Source of the DNA: Smittium mucronatum
Taxonomy: Eukaryota; Kickxellomycota; Harpellomycetes; Harpellales; Legeriomycetaceae
DNA: 53,988 nucleotides
Direction: 5' to 3'
Assembly (NCBI GenBank): GCA_001953115.1
Contig: LSSL01002074.1
Span: 1 to 53,988 of the forward strand
Part shown: positions 1 through 10,484 of the stretch, in pieces
Numbering within the stretch: position 1 is the first letter of the stretch
How the letters are laid out: each line of letters begins with the position of its first letter
Position numbers and translations under genes: made by a program
Notes under the pieces: model-generated
Database searches by the model: none
Seen by the model: the letters and a program-made list of their open reading frames with translations, nothing else
What the model was told of the DNA's origin: nothing

Positions 1-20
1 CCCTCCCCTCCCCTCCCCTG
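1..20. repeat. CCCTC simple tandem repeat at window edge
   Basis: Four near-perfect tandem copies of a five-base C-rich unit open the window, and the array probably continues upstream. The complementary strand carries repeated runs of four G, so it could form a G-quadruplex. It does not match a CCCTAA-type telomere repeat. Confidence 0.75.
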
Positions 21-250
21 CTCTTCAACTTTTGCCTTTGTCCACATTCAGCCTATCATCACTCCCAAATCCACAAACTCTGAGGCAGCGCCAATCTGCC
101 CATTATCGTTTCCAAAACAACCAATAGATGCCTTTTTCTGCCCACTCGCCCAACGTATGCCATTCGCTCGAATCACCTTCTCTTACGTATTGTCGATTGT
201 ACTACCATCCAATAACCTACTCCTGAAAAAGTTCTGATCGTGCTGATTTC
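3..250 (-). pseudogene. Decayed coding-like frame in a GC-richer island
   Basis: One minus-strand frame reads as plausible protein with balanced residues, for example a segment containing RANGIRWASGQ, then GCFGNDNGQIGAASEF. It is interrupted by TAA (after a segment ending DGSTIDNT) and TGA (just before MWTKAKVEEQG). Both stops sit where a C-to-T change of CAA or CGA would create them. The surrounding roughly 500 bases are far richer in C+G than the next 9 kb, which is unusual here and suggests former coding or transposon sequence. I do not recognise the family. It could be the edge of a larger element cut by the window start. A chance frame is possible because the segment is short. Confidence 0.3.
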
Positions 251-600
251 ACCACTCTCTCCATTCCCTCTCCCCTCCCCCCCAAAGCCAGGGCTTGGCC
301 CAGAAGCCATGTCTTCAAAACATGGGATTCGTCAAAACCCAATAAAAATTCAGCCTTTAGTGCCAATACGGGCGAGTAGAGGGATAGCTTTAAACCCCGT
401 TAAAAGCTGCACCGGATCTTTCTCCACCCCTCCCCCCCACATACCCACCAAAAAAACCCCCATCCTTGTTATTTTAATACCGCGTCCAAACTAGATTCAT
501 CTTTATTTGCCCCGATAAAAAGTGAATAACACAGTTTGCCACATATCCCCCTTTTATTACAGATTGTAGATAAAGTGGCATATTTATACATCTCCCCCTC
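251..600. other. C-rich, strand-asymmetric unassigned segment
   Basis: The plus strand is strongly C-rich, with repeated CCCCTCCCC, CCCCCCC and CCACCCCTCCCCCCC runs, grading into AT-rich DNA by about 500-600. A plus-strand frame at 240-494 is open but is composed mainly of Pro, Ser and Lys codons imposed by the C/A bias, and I do not regard it as a gene. Possible UTR, promoter or transposon remnant; nothing specific is supported. Confidence 0.4.
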
Positions 601-3600
601 TTAGATCTTTCGGGTCTAGTGGCGCGGAAATGGTCCTTTTTTTGTCAATATAGATATCCTATTATCAATTAGTCCTTATTGTTAGAATATCTGTTATTTT
701 TCATTGAATGTAAAATACTTGTACTTCACAAATAGGAATCCAACACACCTTATGGGCCCAAAAATGGATGAGTAGAAGGAAAAATGAGTTTACTAATAAC
801 CGATCTCTCACTTTAACCTCCCCTTTGTTTAAAGCATTTTTTAAATCGAAACTTGGGGTGATATTTTTTTTTTTTAGAAAATTTACATTGTAACCTCGCC
901 AGATTGTTTAAAAGATCATATGTTTCATATTAGCAGATATTCAATTTAAAATTTCGTGTATAATTGATTAAAAACTTTTTTTTTTTGAAAAAACAAAGAC
1001 TTTTCTTTAAAAAAATCAAAGGGAGGGGGGTGGGGCGTAAATGGTAGCCCTTGAAAAAGTATTCACTTCAATATATCCATAATTTTATTTTAAAGTGGAT
1101 ATCTCTTCCTATAAAGAAATCTTAATGTTTTTTTCAAAAAAAAAAGAAGTAAACCAGAATTTAGCTATATTTTCAAGGCTTTAATTGATTATAACTTGAT
1201 CTTGGATATATTTATATATTATATACACTCACTAGTCAGCCTAACATTTATTAATATTAAATCCTACAAAAAATAACTTTTCGGTATGTATAATAAGTAT
1301 TTTCAGCATAAAAGTACCATTTATACTTTACTAAATACATAAAACGATAAAAAACCAGCTTCCAAAGTTAAAAATGTGGATTTATTTCAATTAAATTCCA
1401 ACTTATTAAATCAGCTGTAAATCTGAATTATAATATACAAGTAAAAAATAAAAAAACCCTTGGTCACTAAGGTTTATAATAGTTTCAACACTATTTTTTA
1501 TGAAAAAAAAACAGTCACAAAGTTTTTTATTAATATCACGAATATTTGTGTATAAATTTTACTGCATATTTCAAAGCAAAAATAAACTGATCTATTAATT
1601 TCATCGAATAATCTAGTTTAAACTTTTCATATATTTAAATGGCTTAATAAACAGAAACTCTTGTATTATCCTTACAAAAAAATACCTCTGTAGTTAATTA
1701 ATAGTTTCAGTGCATTTAAATCAACCCTAACCATTTCGCCAAATTCAGATTTTTTATAAAAATAATTCTAATTTTATCTTTTACTGGGTTATTTCCCGTT
1801 AAACAAATCACGAATTTTTTTTGGGCTGGTTATCAAATTGTTTAAATTCCATGATTTAATAGAAAGCAGTTTCTAAATAAAAACTTGGAACTTTTAAAAT
1901 TAATGTGGAATTTAAATAGCGGCCAACTTTGATAAAAACATTTTAAAAAATTAATTTAAATATTAATCATGGCAAATAAATGGTCGGCACTAAATGTATA
2001 CATAACTAAGTCCGCAAATTTTGTGAATTTTTGACAGGGGTTTTTTTTTTTTTTTCATTAATGGCCACAAATTCTGATAAAATTCCAATGTACTTCTTTC
2101 AAATAACGATTAAATTTTATTTTTTGTATTTATGCATGCGATTCTTTACACCTAATTTAGTTTATTATGTCTTCAACATTAGATGATAGTCGGAGGGTTT
2201 TTTTTTCTAAAAGAAGTTTTTAAATATAACATTGTGTTCTTCTAAAAGTATACTCAACTTATTTAAATTTATAAAGCTGGATTTAAACAATCATGTTGGA
2301 TTATAGTGTAGCGAGAGGGGTCTTTTAAATAAAGGTTGTTTTCCCTAATTTTATTTCTATAAAGTGAACAAAAAAATTCTTGAGGTAAAGGTCTGAAAGT
2401 TCTGAGTATTTAAAGAGGTTAAATCTGATGGTTTAAGCTTGGATTAATTTTTTTTTTAAAAGAAATAAAAAAAACATCGTAATAGGAGCATTAAAATTTT
2501 AAATAAACATGCAATGGTATCATTATTAAAAAAAGTATTGGGAATTAAACTTTTTATATAAGGTATTGATTAAAATTATGTAGGAAATAAATATATTTTT
2601 TAGGTAATGAATATTTTTAAAAACAAGATTTCATTTTCCCCGTTATCTAAGGTCAATTTATTCTTACAATATCAAATTAAAATATAATTATTAGATACAT
2701 AGTGTTTCTTTTAACTTTATTTCATAAAAAATGAGAAAAAATATAATGATTAAGCGATATTACTAATATTTTTTCTAAGCATTTTTTCATTAAAACTATG
2801 GTAAATAAATATAAAAAATATCTAATACCTCATTTTTCTTAAATAAACACGCTTGATTCTGTTTTTTTTTAGATAGAACGAAAAAACTAATAATTTTATG
2901 GATTTATATTTTTTTTATCCCTCTTTTATTAAGGATGCTTTTTATTTATCAAAAAATGTGGTACTTTTTATCATTTTAATCACTTTTAATATTGATTTTA
3001 AAAAATAAGATTCGATTTCAGATAAGTCTCACAATGCTTTACTAGTAATAAAAAACTCTCATTATCCTAAAAAAATCTTTTTCAGGTATCAGGCTAAATT
3101 GAGTTTTTATTTTTACAAATTAAAACTTTTTTTATTATAAAACCACCCATATTTATAGCCAATTTAATAATTGAGAATTCAAGTTAAGTTTATTTACAAC
3201 ATCTTTTATATAAAAATAAAAATTGAGTATAATGTGTTTCTAATGGCAAAAATTGCTAAAAGTTTTGCAGAATTTTTGAGTATTTCTCATCAAAAATGAC
3301 AGGATAAAAAATAAATACACCTAATATTTCTGGATTTAGCGAAATTTTCAGAATTCTGTTGGCTTTTTTCTGAACATTTCAAAAAAAAAAAAAATTTAAC
3401 CTCACTCAAAATCATAACTGTTGAATATATGGCCATAGAAGCTATTCAATTGAGTGGATGGTTTTTAAAATAATATTAATAAACTCTATATCCTTTGTGT
3501 AAAATTTTCCGAATTTATGACTTAAATATTATGTTTTAAAAATCACGGGAAAATCCAAAATACATATATTAGTAATTTAATTGTGGTAAAAATATCTTTC

Positions 3601-5631
3601 ATATTTATGAAAGATATTTCTTTTTTTCTTGTATTGAAAACTCTCGGGATTAATATAAATAGCTTAATTGAGTACGAATAAATAAATTTGATTTTAAAAG
3701 TATTAAAAATTATATTTTTTCTATTGCATGTTTGGATTATTAATAAAATCACCTAATGCATACATGATAAAGCTATTTTTTTTATATGAACTAAAATATT
3801 TTACGAAAAAGCCCAAAAAAAAACGTGATAGATTTTTTATTCTTTCTTTGTAAAATAATTATAATAAACTTCCACTTAAACACGCTCTTATTCAAGTGTG
3901 AAAAATTAAAAAAAGTCGTTTTTTATTTTTCATTAATTGATTTATTTCATATTATATTTATAATACAGGATAAAAAAACGATCTTCAAAAGGAAATATAA
4001 GGAAGGAAATAAAAATTGTCATTTTTTAAAATTGCAACACGAAGATAAAAAAAGAATTGGTTTATTTTTTTGGTTTCTAGACTTTTATTGCGTATTATTT
4101 AATTTATTTATTTTGTAAAAGAGTCAATTAATATAAAAAACTATTTTTATTCTTAAATTAAAAAATTAAAAAAATCTATGGTAAAAAATATACATTAAAT
4201 AAAATTCGATAACCTTTTATTAATCCGGTCTTTTATATAATTTAAAATTAAATAAAAATTAAATAAAACAGTTAATATATTGTAAATTAGCAACTCATAA
4301 GATATCATATTATAATTTTATAATATATTTTAAAAGTATTTTCCAGATTTATTAATAAAAAAATTGGTTTATTTAGGTTTGAATTCAATTTTTTTTGATT
4401 AAAAAGTGATACAGAACAGAGTTTTTATTCATTATGATATTTATGATTTCTAATGATGACAATTGTGTTAATTGGATAAATAAATATACTATATATTCAT
4501 GAATAAATAGACAGAGGTCCTTTATTATAATATATATAGTAAATTTTGGAAGATTTTATCGATAACGAAATTCGGTTGGGTCTTATAAATTTTCTATAAG
4601 TTAAACAAAAAAATTTTCAAAAAATTTTCATTTATTGATATTCCACTGTTTTTGTTTTCATTTTACAAAAAAAATTGTATTTTCGAAATTTTTTAAATAT
4701 TTTTGTATAAATTTTATTTATGAAAAGTTTTTTTTTTTTTTATATTTAATAAATAAATTACTAGGGGTGTGATTATTGGCTGGCATAAATAAACCTTCAA
4801 ACATATTAGTTTTAGAAATTGGAATAAAAAAATGCGTCTTCTCCACCAATAATATCAATTAATACGTATAGCCATAAATTTCATCTTATAAAAGAATAAT
4901 TTTATAAAAATGACTACGAGCTTATATAATTTGTAAATTTAAACTATTTTCGACAAATAATCTATTTTTAAATTTTTTATGTCTTCAAGGTGGATCTATT
5001 GAATTATTAGAATTTCTTGCTTAATAAATTAAGATTTCAGAATCTGTTTCTTTTTTTAACTGCATTTTTCTTCCTATATTAAAAAAAATTTTGAAATGCG
5101 CTATATAATTTTTTTTAGTTTTTGTGGAAGCTATCCAAAACTAAAATTATTTTTTTAGAAATCTTTTTTTTAAAAAAAAAATCCGATCGCATTGGGTATT
5201 TAATAAAAAATTATTATAAGCCTTTCTTTTAAAGCAAAACTCTGAAACATATATTTCCTCTTTTAATATTTGCCGATTTTATCTTTCCGTGTATTTAATA
5301 ACTAATTGTTTAAATTAAATATTATTGATGGAGATTACAATGATTAATTAAAAAAAACATGGGATATTTTATAAATTCTCTTATATTTAGAAAAAAAATT
5401 TAATTTATTAATATTGATTCTTTTACTGTGCATTAAAATGTAAAAAAATTACAATACTTCCAAATAAACTATGGGATTTTAATTTGGGTATTAATAACTG
5501 GGCTATAATTTTAATCCAGAAGCTCAACAGCTATTAAAAACTATGTCTCTAATAAAAACAGCAAATTTATTCGCGATTGATATTTTGACACTTAAAAGAT
5601 TAAACTGATACAAAATTATGTAAAATGATAA
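601..5631. other. AT-rich stretch without supportable genes
   Basis: About 5 kb of roughly 80% A+T sequence, dominated by A- and T-homopolymers and TTTAAA/AATAAA-like words. Frames of 69 and 97 codons (3543-3752 minus, 3825-4118 plus) lack balanced composition. Frames of that size are expected by chance at this base composition across six frames, so I left them out. No tRNA, rRNA or tandem array was seen. Confidence 0.6.
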
Positions 5632-5865
5632 AAAATAATCCATTGGATACAAAATCAAGCAATTAGAGCAATTTCAACCGCATTAAAGTATTTAGAAGAA
5701 GAAAAAAAAATTGAGTTTATTATTGAGAATAATTATTTAAATTTGGTTCTATTAGACAAATCATCTAAAAAATACCTAAATATCACAAAAAAAAAAAAGT
5801 TAATTAGTATTAAATATATAAAAGGACTATTTTTTGATCTAACACGAGAAATAATTTATAATTAA
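5632..5865 (+). pseudogene. Open 77-codon fragment, no start codon, unidentified
   Basis: A plus-strand frame runs from just after a TAA (5629-5631) to TAA at 5863-5865 without an ATG. Its translation is helix-like and charged (contains AIRAISTALKYLEEEKKIEF and later LISIKYIKGLFFDLTREI), which looks more like protein than neighbouring frames do. It could be a fossil exon or mobile-element fragment. In DNA this AT-rich, several frames of this length arise by chance in 54 kb, so the case is weak. No neighbour helps interpret it. Confidence 0.18.
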
Positions 5866-6955
5866 AGTAAATAGCATTTTCTATATATAATGCTTTTCAT
5901 TTACGTTATTTAACATATCATTTATTTTATTTCTCGTTTTTTTTTCTCTTCCTCCCCTGATTTATCATCGCATCTTATTATAATCAAAAATAGGCTAGAT
6001 CCTTATCTAACAAGACAAAATAATATAGCTAAATATTTTTTTAAAAAAATGAAATCTGATATTTCAAATATTTATTTCATTTTTTTTGGTTCAAGTTTCA
6101 AAATAGGTGTATCACAAGCTGTAAATACCTAATTCGTAGTAAAAAATATACAGCTCAGAAAATATTAAACATTATGTAAGTTATCTTCTTCTTATACCCT
6201 TATTTTATATGATTTAGGAAAAAATTAAATTGCATATAAATTTTTTATACTTATAGAAAAGCTATTTTTATTTTAGTTCTACTCAATTTATTTCATTATA
6301 AAACTGATTGAGGCTTTGCGTATTGCGGGATTTATAATTTAAGTAAATTCTGTGGATTATTAATAAAGAATTTAAAATTTAAAAAGTTCTAAGTTACAAT
6401 TATTAAATATTTTATTTATCAAATATCAAATGCAATTATGGGTTTATTAGGGTATATTAAACGGATTTTTTAAATATCCAATCCAGATGATGTTATAAAA
6501 AAATCTTAACTTCTATATGCTTTAAAATGTAGATTTATTTTAAATTAATTATCAAACATGTGTTTAAATAGATGGATCAAGGTTTTTATATATTATCGGC
6601 GCCATATTTTTTTTTTCAAAGTTTTTTGGTCACCATCATCCTCTCTTTTTTCTTAAAAAAGAAGAATTTATAACTACGGAACCTTTATTATTTTTTAAAA
6701 AATGATACACGTGATAGCTTTTTTATGTTAAAAAAATGCATAAAAACTGCGAAAAAAAGCCTTTTCGTATTCTAAGTATACCCTTACAGCTATTAAAAAA
6801 ATCCCTGTGATTTATTGTAATTTATAAAGCTGAGAATATCTTATTCAAGATTTTTTTTTTATTAATTGAATCATTTCATCAGTTAGAGGCGACTCTGTGA
6901 CAATATAATCTTACCTAGTTTCATCTGTTTAAACCTTATGAAAATTTAATGTTGC
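5866..6955. other. AT-rich stretch, nothing identified
   Basis: Roughly 1.1 kb of AT-rich DNA with homopolymer runs. I see no RNA gene, repeat array or coding frame in it. Confidence 0.55.
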
Positions 6956-7404
6956 TTAATCATTGATAGAATTTATTTTATCATAGCTCAGCATATCTAA
7001 TTCTGGTTTTTTTCTAAGCTTAAAAGATATATTATACGTTCTTTTACGTCTAAAAATCCGGTTATTGTTTTCTTTTTCCAGTTCAATTATGGATTTTTTA
7101 TAGTTATATTGAATTAATAGATATATTTTTAAGCAATAGGGCTGAATAAATTTCAAAATTCAAACCACGTATTGTTAGTTTGAAAATTATTTATATCAAA
7201 AAAACCATAAAGCTGATCAGCTCCGTTGATATTTGATGGTTCGGAAAAAAACAAATTTAATATTATCTCAAATTCTCTTCTTCTATTATAAAGATGAAAG
7301 AGCTTTATTTCAGATAAAAACTCTTCGCTTTTTTCTGAATTAAAATATCTGAGTTTCCTCCCTAACATTTTCAAAAATGGGCCCAAAAGTGCACTTTGGC
7401 GCAA
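6956..7404 (-). pseudogene. Two overlapping minus-strand frames, possible frameshifted fossil gene
   Basis: Two minus-strand open stretches, 7153-7404 (83 codons) and 6956-7156 (66 codons), abut at a T-run. The upstream frame ends ...NNTWFEF-stop and the downstream one begins LKFIQPYCL in the -1 frame. Together they give about 148 charged, plausible residues (e.g. LGRKLRYFNSEKSEEFLSE; later RIFRRKRTYNISFKLRKK). Both apparent starts are TTG, not ATG, although an internal ATG lies 12 codons into the first. The simplest reading is one decayed coding segment with a frameshift in the homopolymer. Alternatives are a sequencing indel or chance. No family was recognised. Confidence 0.25.
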
Positions 7405-8442
7405 AGAAGATACAGCTTTTTTTTATTGTACTTGTTATTTATGATTATGAATTCAAAATTAAAATAAATAAAGCGAATGAAATAAATAATAGTCTATTAA
7501 TTTACGGAGAATATCTAATAAAAAAAAGTATTTTCCAGAAGACTCATTAGATACAATAAATATCCCAGCTAGTATGAAAATTTCGTTTGTATAGTTTACA
7601 ACATAAACCATTATAGAATTAAAGAAGTCTATAAGCTGATATTTTTCATGGTGTGAATATTTTTCGAGAAAATCAACAGATTTAAAAGATAGTTTGAAGT
7701 AATAAAGGTATCTATATCACCTAAAATTTGAGATGAAAAAAATGAAAAAAAAAAACATTTAAGAAATATAATTTATAGTTTACCCATGCCAAACAAAAAA
7801 ATCAAAAACATGTACTCTCCTGGAAACTTTTTCTTATTTCTATGCCTATATCTCTATTGAGATATTAATTTATCAGTTTTTTTGATAGTCCTGATTTTTT
7901 CCGCTCCCATAAAACCGTCAAATTTACTATATATATTTGAATTATTGTATGTTTGGATGCAAAATTCTATTTGATTTTCCTAAATTTATTTACCCCTTCA
8001 TATTTTAACTTAATTTTCAAAATCTTATAATCCTTTTTTTATTTTTATTGAAATTCAGTTTCTGCTATTATTAAATGCATTATATACTTTATTTATTACA
8101 ATATCTTATTCTTTTATTCTTGTAAGAGCAGCTCATAAGAGATTTTTATTTATAAAACAGGAAATTGTTCTGATGATATTAATTAATTTTATCCTTCTTA
8201 ATATTTACCATTTCAGGAGAAATTCTCTATTTTTTGGTATCTAGGGTGTTATGTCGGATATCCTTATCTTTTTTCATAATTCTTATAAGAAAAAAATAAT
8301 CTTTGCACTAAATCTTAAGAAAAATCTTGAGTAGAGAAAATTTATTACCAGAAACTTTCAAATTGAAAATAAGTAAATTTATTATACTGTTTTTTCACAG
8401 GTGGGGTGTATTAGTTTATGGAAGTTAAATTGTAAATATCGA

Positions 8443-8460
8443 ATATATATATATATATAT
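8443..8460. repeat. (AT)9 microsatellite
   Basis: Eighteen bases of perfect alternating A/T. Confidence 0.9.
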
Positions 8461-8750
8461 TTCAATGTTACCAATTTCAATAAACTATTACCAATAGAAA
8501 AATAATACTTTTTTTGTTGTTTCTCATAAGAATATTTTCCAGTAAAAATTGCAGTATTATCTTTATTTTCATCTAATGATGGATTTTGAATCATTTTATA
8601 TATTTTCATATCAATTTTTATAATTTTTCACGTGCAAACTTACTAAACACACGCTATTATAACATTAAATTAGTTTTTATGAATTTTAATGAATTAATTT
8701 TTTTATTGAAAATCTTCAATATTAATTAACTAAAATTTTGAAATTTTATG

Positions 8751-8774
8751 TTTACATATTTACATATTTACATA
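8751..8774. repeat. TTTACATA x3 tandem repeat
   Basis: Three perfect head-to-tail copies of an 8-base unit, running into a T-run. Confidence 0.9.
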
Positions 8775-10332
8775 TTTTTTCCAGATATGAACTTGGATAT
8801 TTCGATTATTATTTACAATTAATTAGTTCCAACCTCTTTTTTTTTTTTCAACACGTTATTTTATTCAGTTTGACTCCGCATAATCTTAAGCTTTTATAAT
8901 ATTTTTTAAAGTATAAACCAATATTCTGTCTTATATCTACTGAAACTGTAATTATTTTTAATTAGATATAAAAAAACAAATTTCGATACCTTTAAATATC
9001 TTTAACCCAGATTGACTTAGTTATATAAATTATTTTTTTTTTTTTTGGAAATTATAATTCTTAAGTGGTAGTTAGCACTATTTAAACCACCATTTTAAAA
9101 GTAAGTCACCAAAACAGGTGTTTTTCAGGATTTTTTTTTATCTTTCGAGTCTTTTTGAAATAAAATATTTACACTCATATATTGATATTTTTCGTTTTAT
9201 TATGATTAAATAAGAAAATAAATCATGAAAATAGTTATCAAATCTCGCAATTTTTTATCCTAGCCGTGTTTAAATATTTTTAGAGATTTTACAAAATATA
9301 AACTAGTTTAATTCTAAAAAATAACCTTTTTTTTCCTGTATAATATATTTTTAGGATAATAACATTTGGTAAATTTTGGAAAATATTATAATCCTCTCAG
9401 AGAGACGTTATCCTATTGAAAAATAGTTGCATCCGTTTTTTATTTTCAATCTTCTATTATTCGTTTTTTAATTTGAAATTTTAAAAATAGCTTTTAGTAG
9501 TACGATTAATTTTTTATTTCTGTTTTATTATCAAATATATAGTATTTCACTCGATTTAGAGAGTTTTGTAAAAGGTTATTAAAAAAAGCCTGCTCTTATT
9601 TTCAGGATCCTAAAGATAAGCATGATTTATATATGTACACGATTTTTATCACCTTGCCATAGACAGTATTTTTTCTGTGTATTCAAATACATGATGTGGA
9701 GTTTCCATCAATTAGATTTTTTGTTTTTATTAAGATTTATTTTCTATAAAATCTGAAGATAATATTATATGTATGGCTATTGGTTTCTATAATGTTTATA
9801 TACTATTGATACTGTGTGATATTAGGTAATGAAACAATCATTATTGGTTGAGCGTATTAAAACTTAATTAATTTTTATTATAATTTATTCCCTATTTATT
9901 TTTAATCCTTTATAAACAGCTTGCATTACCAATTTGCTTAATGACTTACATTCCTTGAAATAAATTCATAGTATACTCATTCTATTCTCGCACTTATAGA
10001 TCAATAGAAATATGTAGAAATGAAAAATAATTGCTTAATTCTCAATGAATTCAAAAATGTTTTAACCTGGAAGAACATAGCCATATAGTAGCAATATAAA
10101 GATAAAAAAAATTCTTCTCAATAAGATCAATTTTTAAGCTAATACTGATACCTATTCATTTAATTATATTCCTTGAAAAAAAAAGGAGGGCATAATAGTA
10201 ACTATTTACATATTTAAATGAAGATTTAATGTGAGTTTATATTATGTAAATATAACTACTTGTTTGAATTAAAAATTCGAAACTTAACCAAATTAGGACT
10301 TGTGGAAATACTAAAGGCAAAAGAATTTTATT

Positions 10333-10336
10333 AAAA
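10333..10336 (-). terminator. Pol III T-run terminator after tRNA-Arg
   Basis: Immediately after the discriminator base of tRNA-Arg the minus strand reads TTTT, the minimal RNA polymerase III termination signal. No such run separates the two tRNA genes, so it should end a transcript covering both. Confidence 0.7.
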
Positions 10337-10409
10337 TGATCCAGCCAGGACTCGAACCTGGAATCTCTTGATTCGTAGTCAAGCGCCTTGTCCATTGGGC
10401 CACAGGACC
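10337..10409 (-). tRNA. tRNA-Arg (ACG)
   Basis: The 73-base minus-strand sequence folds as a cloverleaf. It has a GGTCCTG/CTGGATC acceptor stem (one T:T mismatch and one G:T pair), a D-arm with GCCC..AATGGACA, and an anticodon arm CTTGA-CTACGAA-TCAAG giving anticodon ACG. The T-arm is CCAGG-TTCGAGT-CCTGG, and the discriminator base is A. ACG (read with inosine) decodes CGU/CGC/CGA arginine codons. The internal A box and the GGTTCGAGTCC B box are intact and no intron is present. The gene sits 2 bp downstream of tRNA-Ala on the same strand and is followed directly by TTTT. The acceptor-stem mismatch is the only irregularity. Confidence 0.93.
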
Positions 10410-10411
10410 TT

Positions 10412-10484
10412 TGGAGAACCAGGGTATCGATCCCTGTGCCTCTCACATGCTAAGCGAGCGCTCTACCATTTGAGCTAGATCCCC
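10412..10484 (-). tRNA. tRNA-Ala (AGC)
   Basis: The 73-base minus-strand cloverleaf starts GGGGATC and ends GGTTCTCC-A, with D-loop TAGCTCAAATGGTAGAGCG. The anticodon arm CTCGC-TTAGCAT-GTGAG gives anticodon AGC, and the T-arm is CAGGG-ATCGATA-CCCTG. The T-loop begins with A rather than the usual T54, as in many eukaryotic tRNA-Ala genes. It resembles the tRNA-Ala type I know from animals, plants and some fungi more than the GGGCG-type of ascomycetes. It is the upstream member of a two-gene unit with tRNA-Arg. No T-run lies between the genes, so the B box of either could drive a joint precursor. Confidence 0.94.

Larger units (their letters stand above)
7405..10332. other. AT-rich stretch with short simple repeats
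   Basis: AT-rich spacer between the fossil frame and the tRNA pair. It contains an (AT)9 microsatellite and a short 8-base tandem repeat, listed separately. No gene is supported. The spurious 69-codon frame at 10237-10446 is simply the tRNA sequence read as protein. Confidence 0.6.

Noticed and set aside
1..20. Telomeric repeat at the window edge
   Set aside because: The unit is CCCTC, not CCCTAA or another known telomere repeat, and unique sequence follows after four copies.
3825..4118. 97-codon plus frame in AT-rich DNA
   Set aside because: At about 0.09 stops per codon, roughly one frame of this length is expected by chance in six frames of 54 kb. Composition is Phe/Ile/Lys/Leu-dominated with a GTG start.
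601..10332. Nuclear copy of mitochondrial DNA
   Set aside because: The AT content would fit, but I found no mitochondrial gene, rRNA or mitochondrial-type tRNA, and the tRNAs present have nuclear A and B boxes.
10237..10446. Minus-strand 69-codon frame
   Set aside because: It is tRNA-Arg and flanking sequence read as protein.
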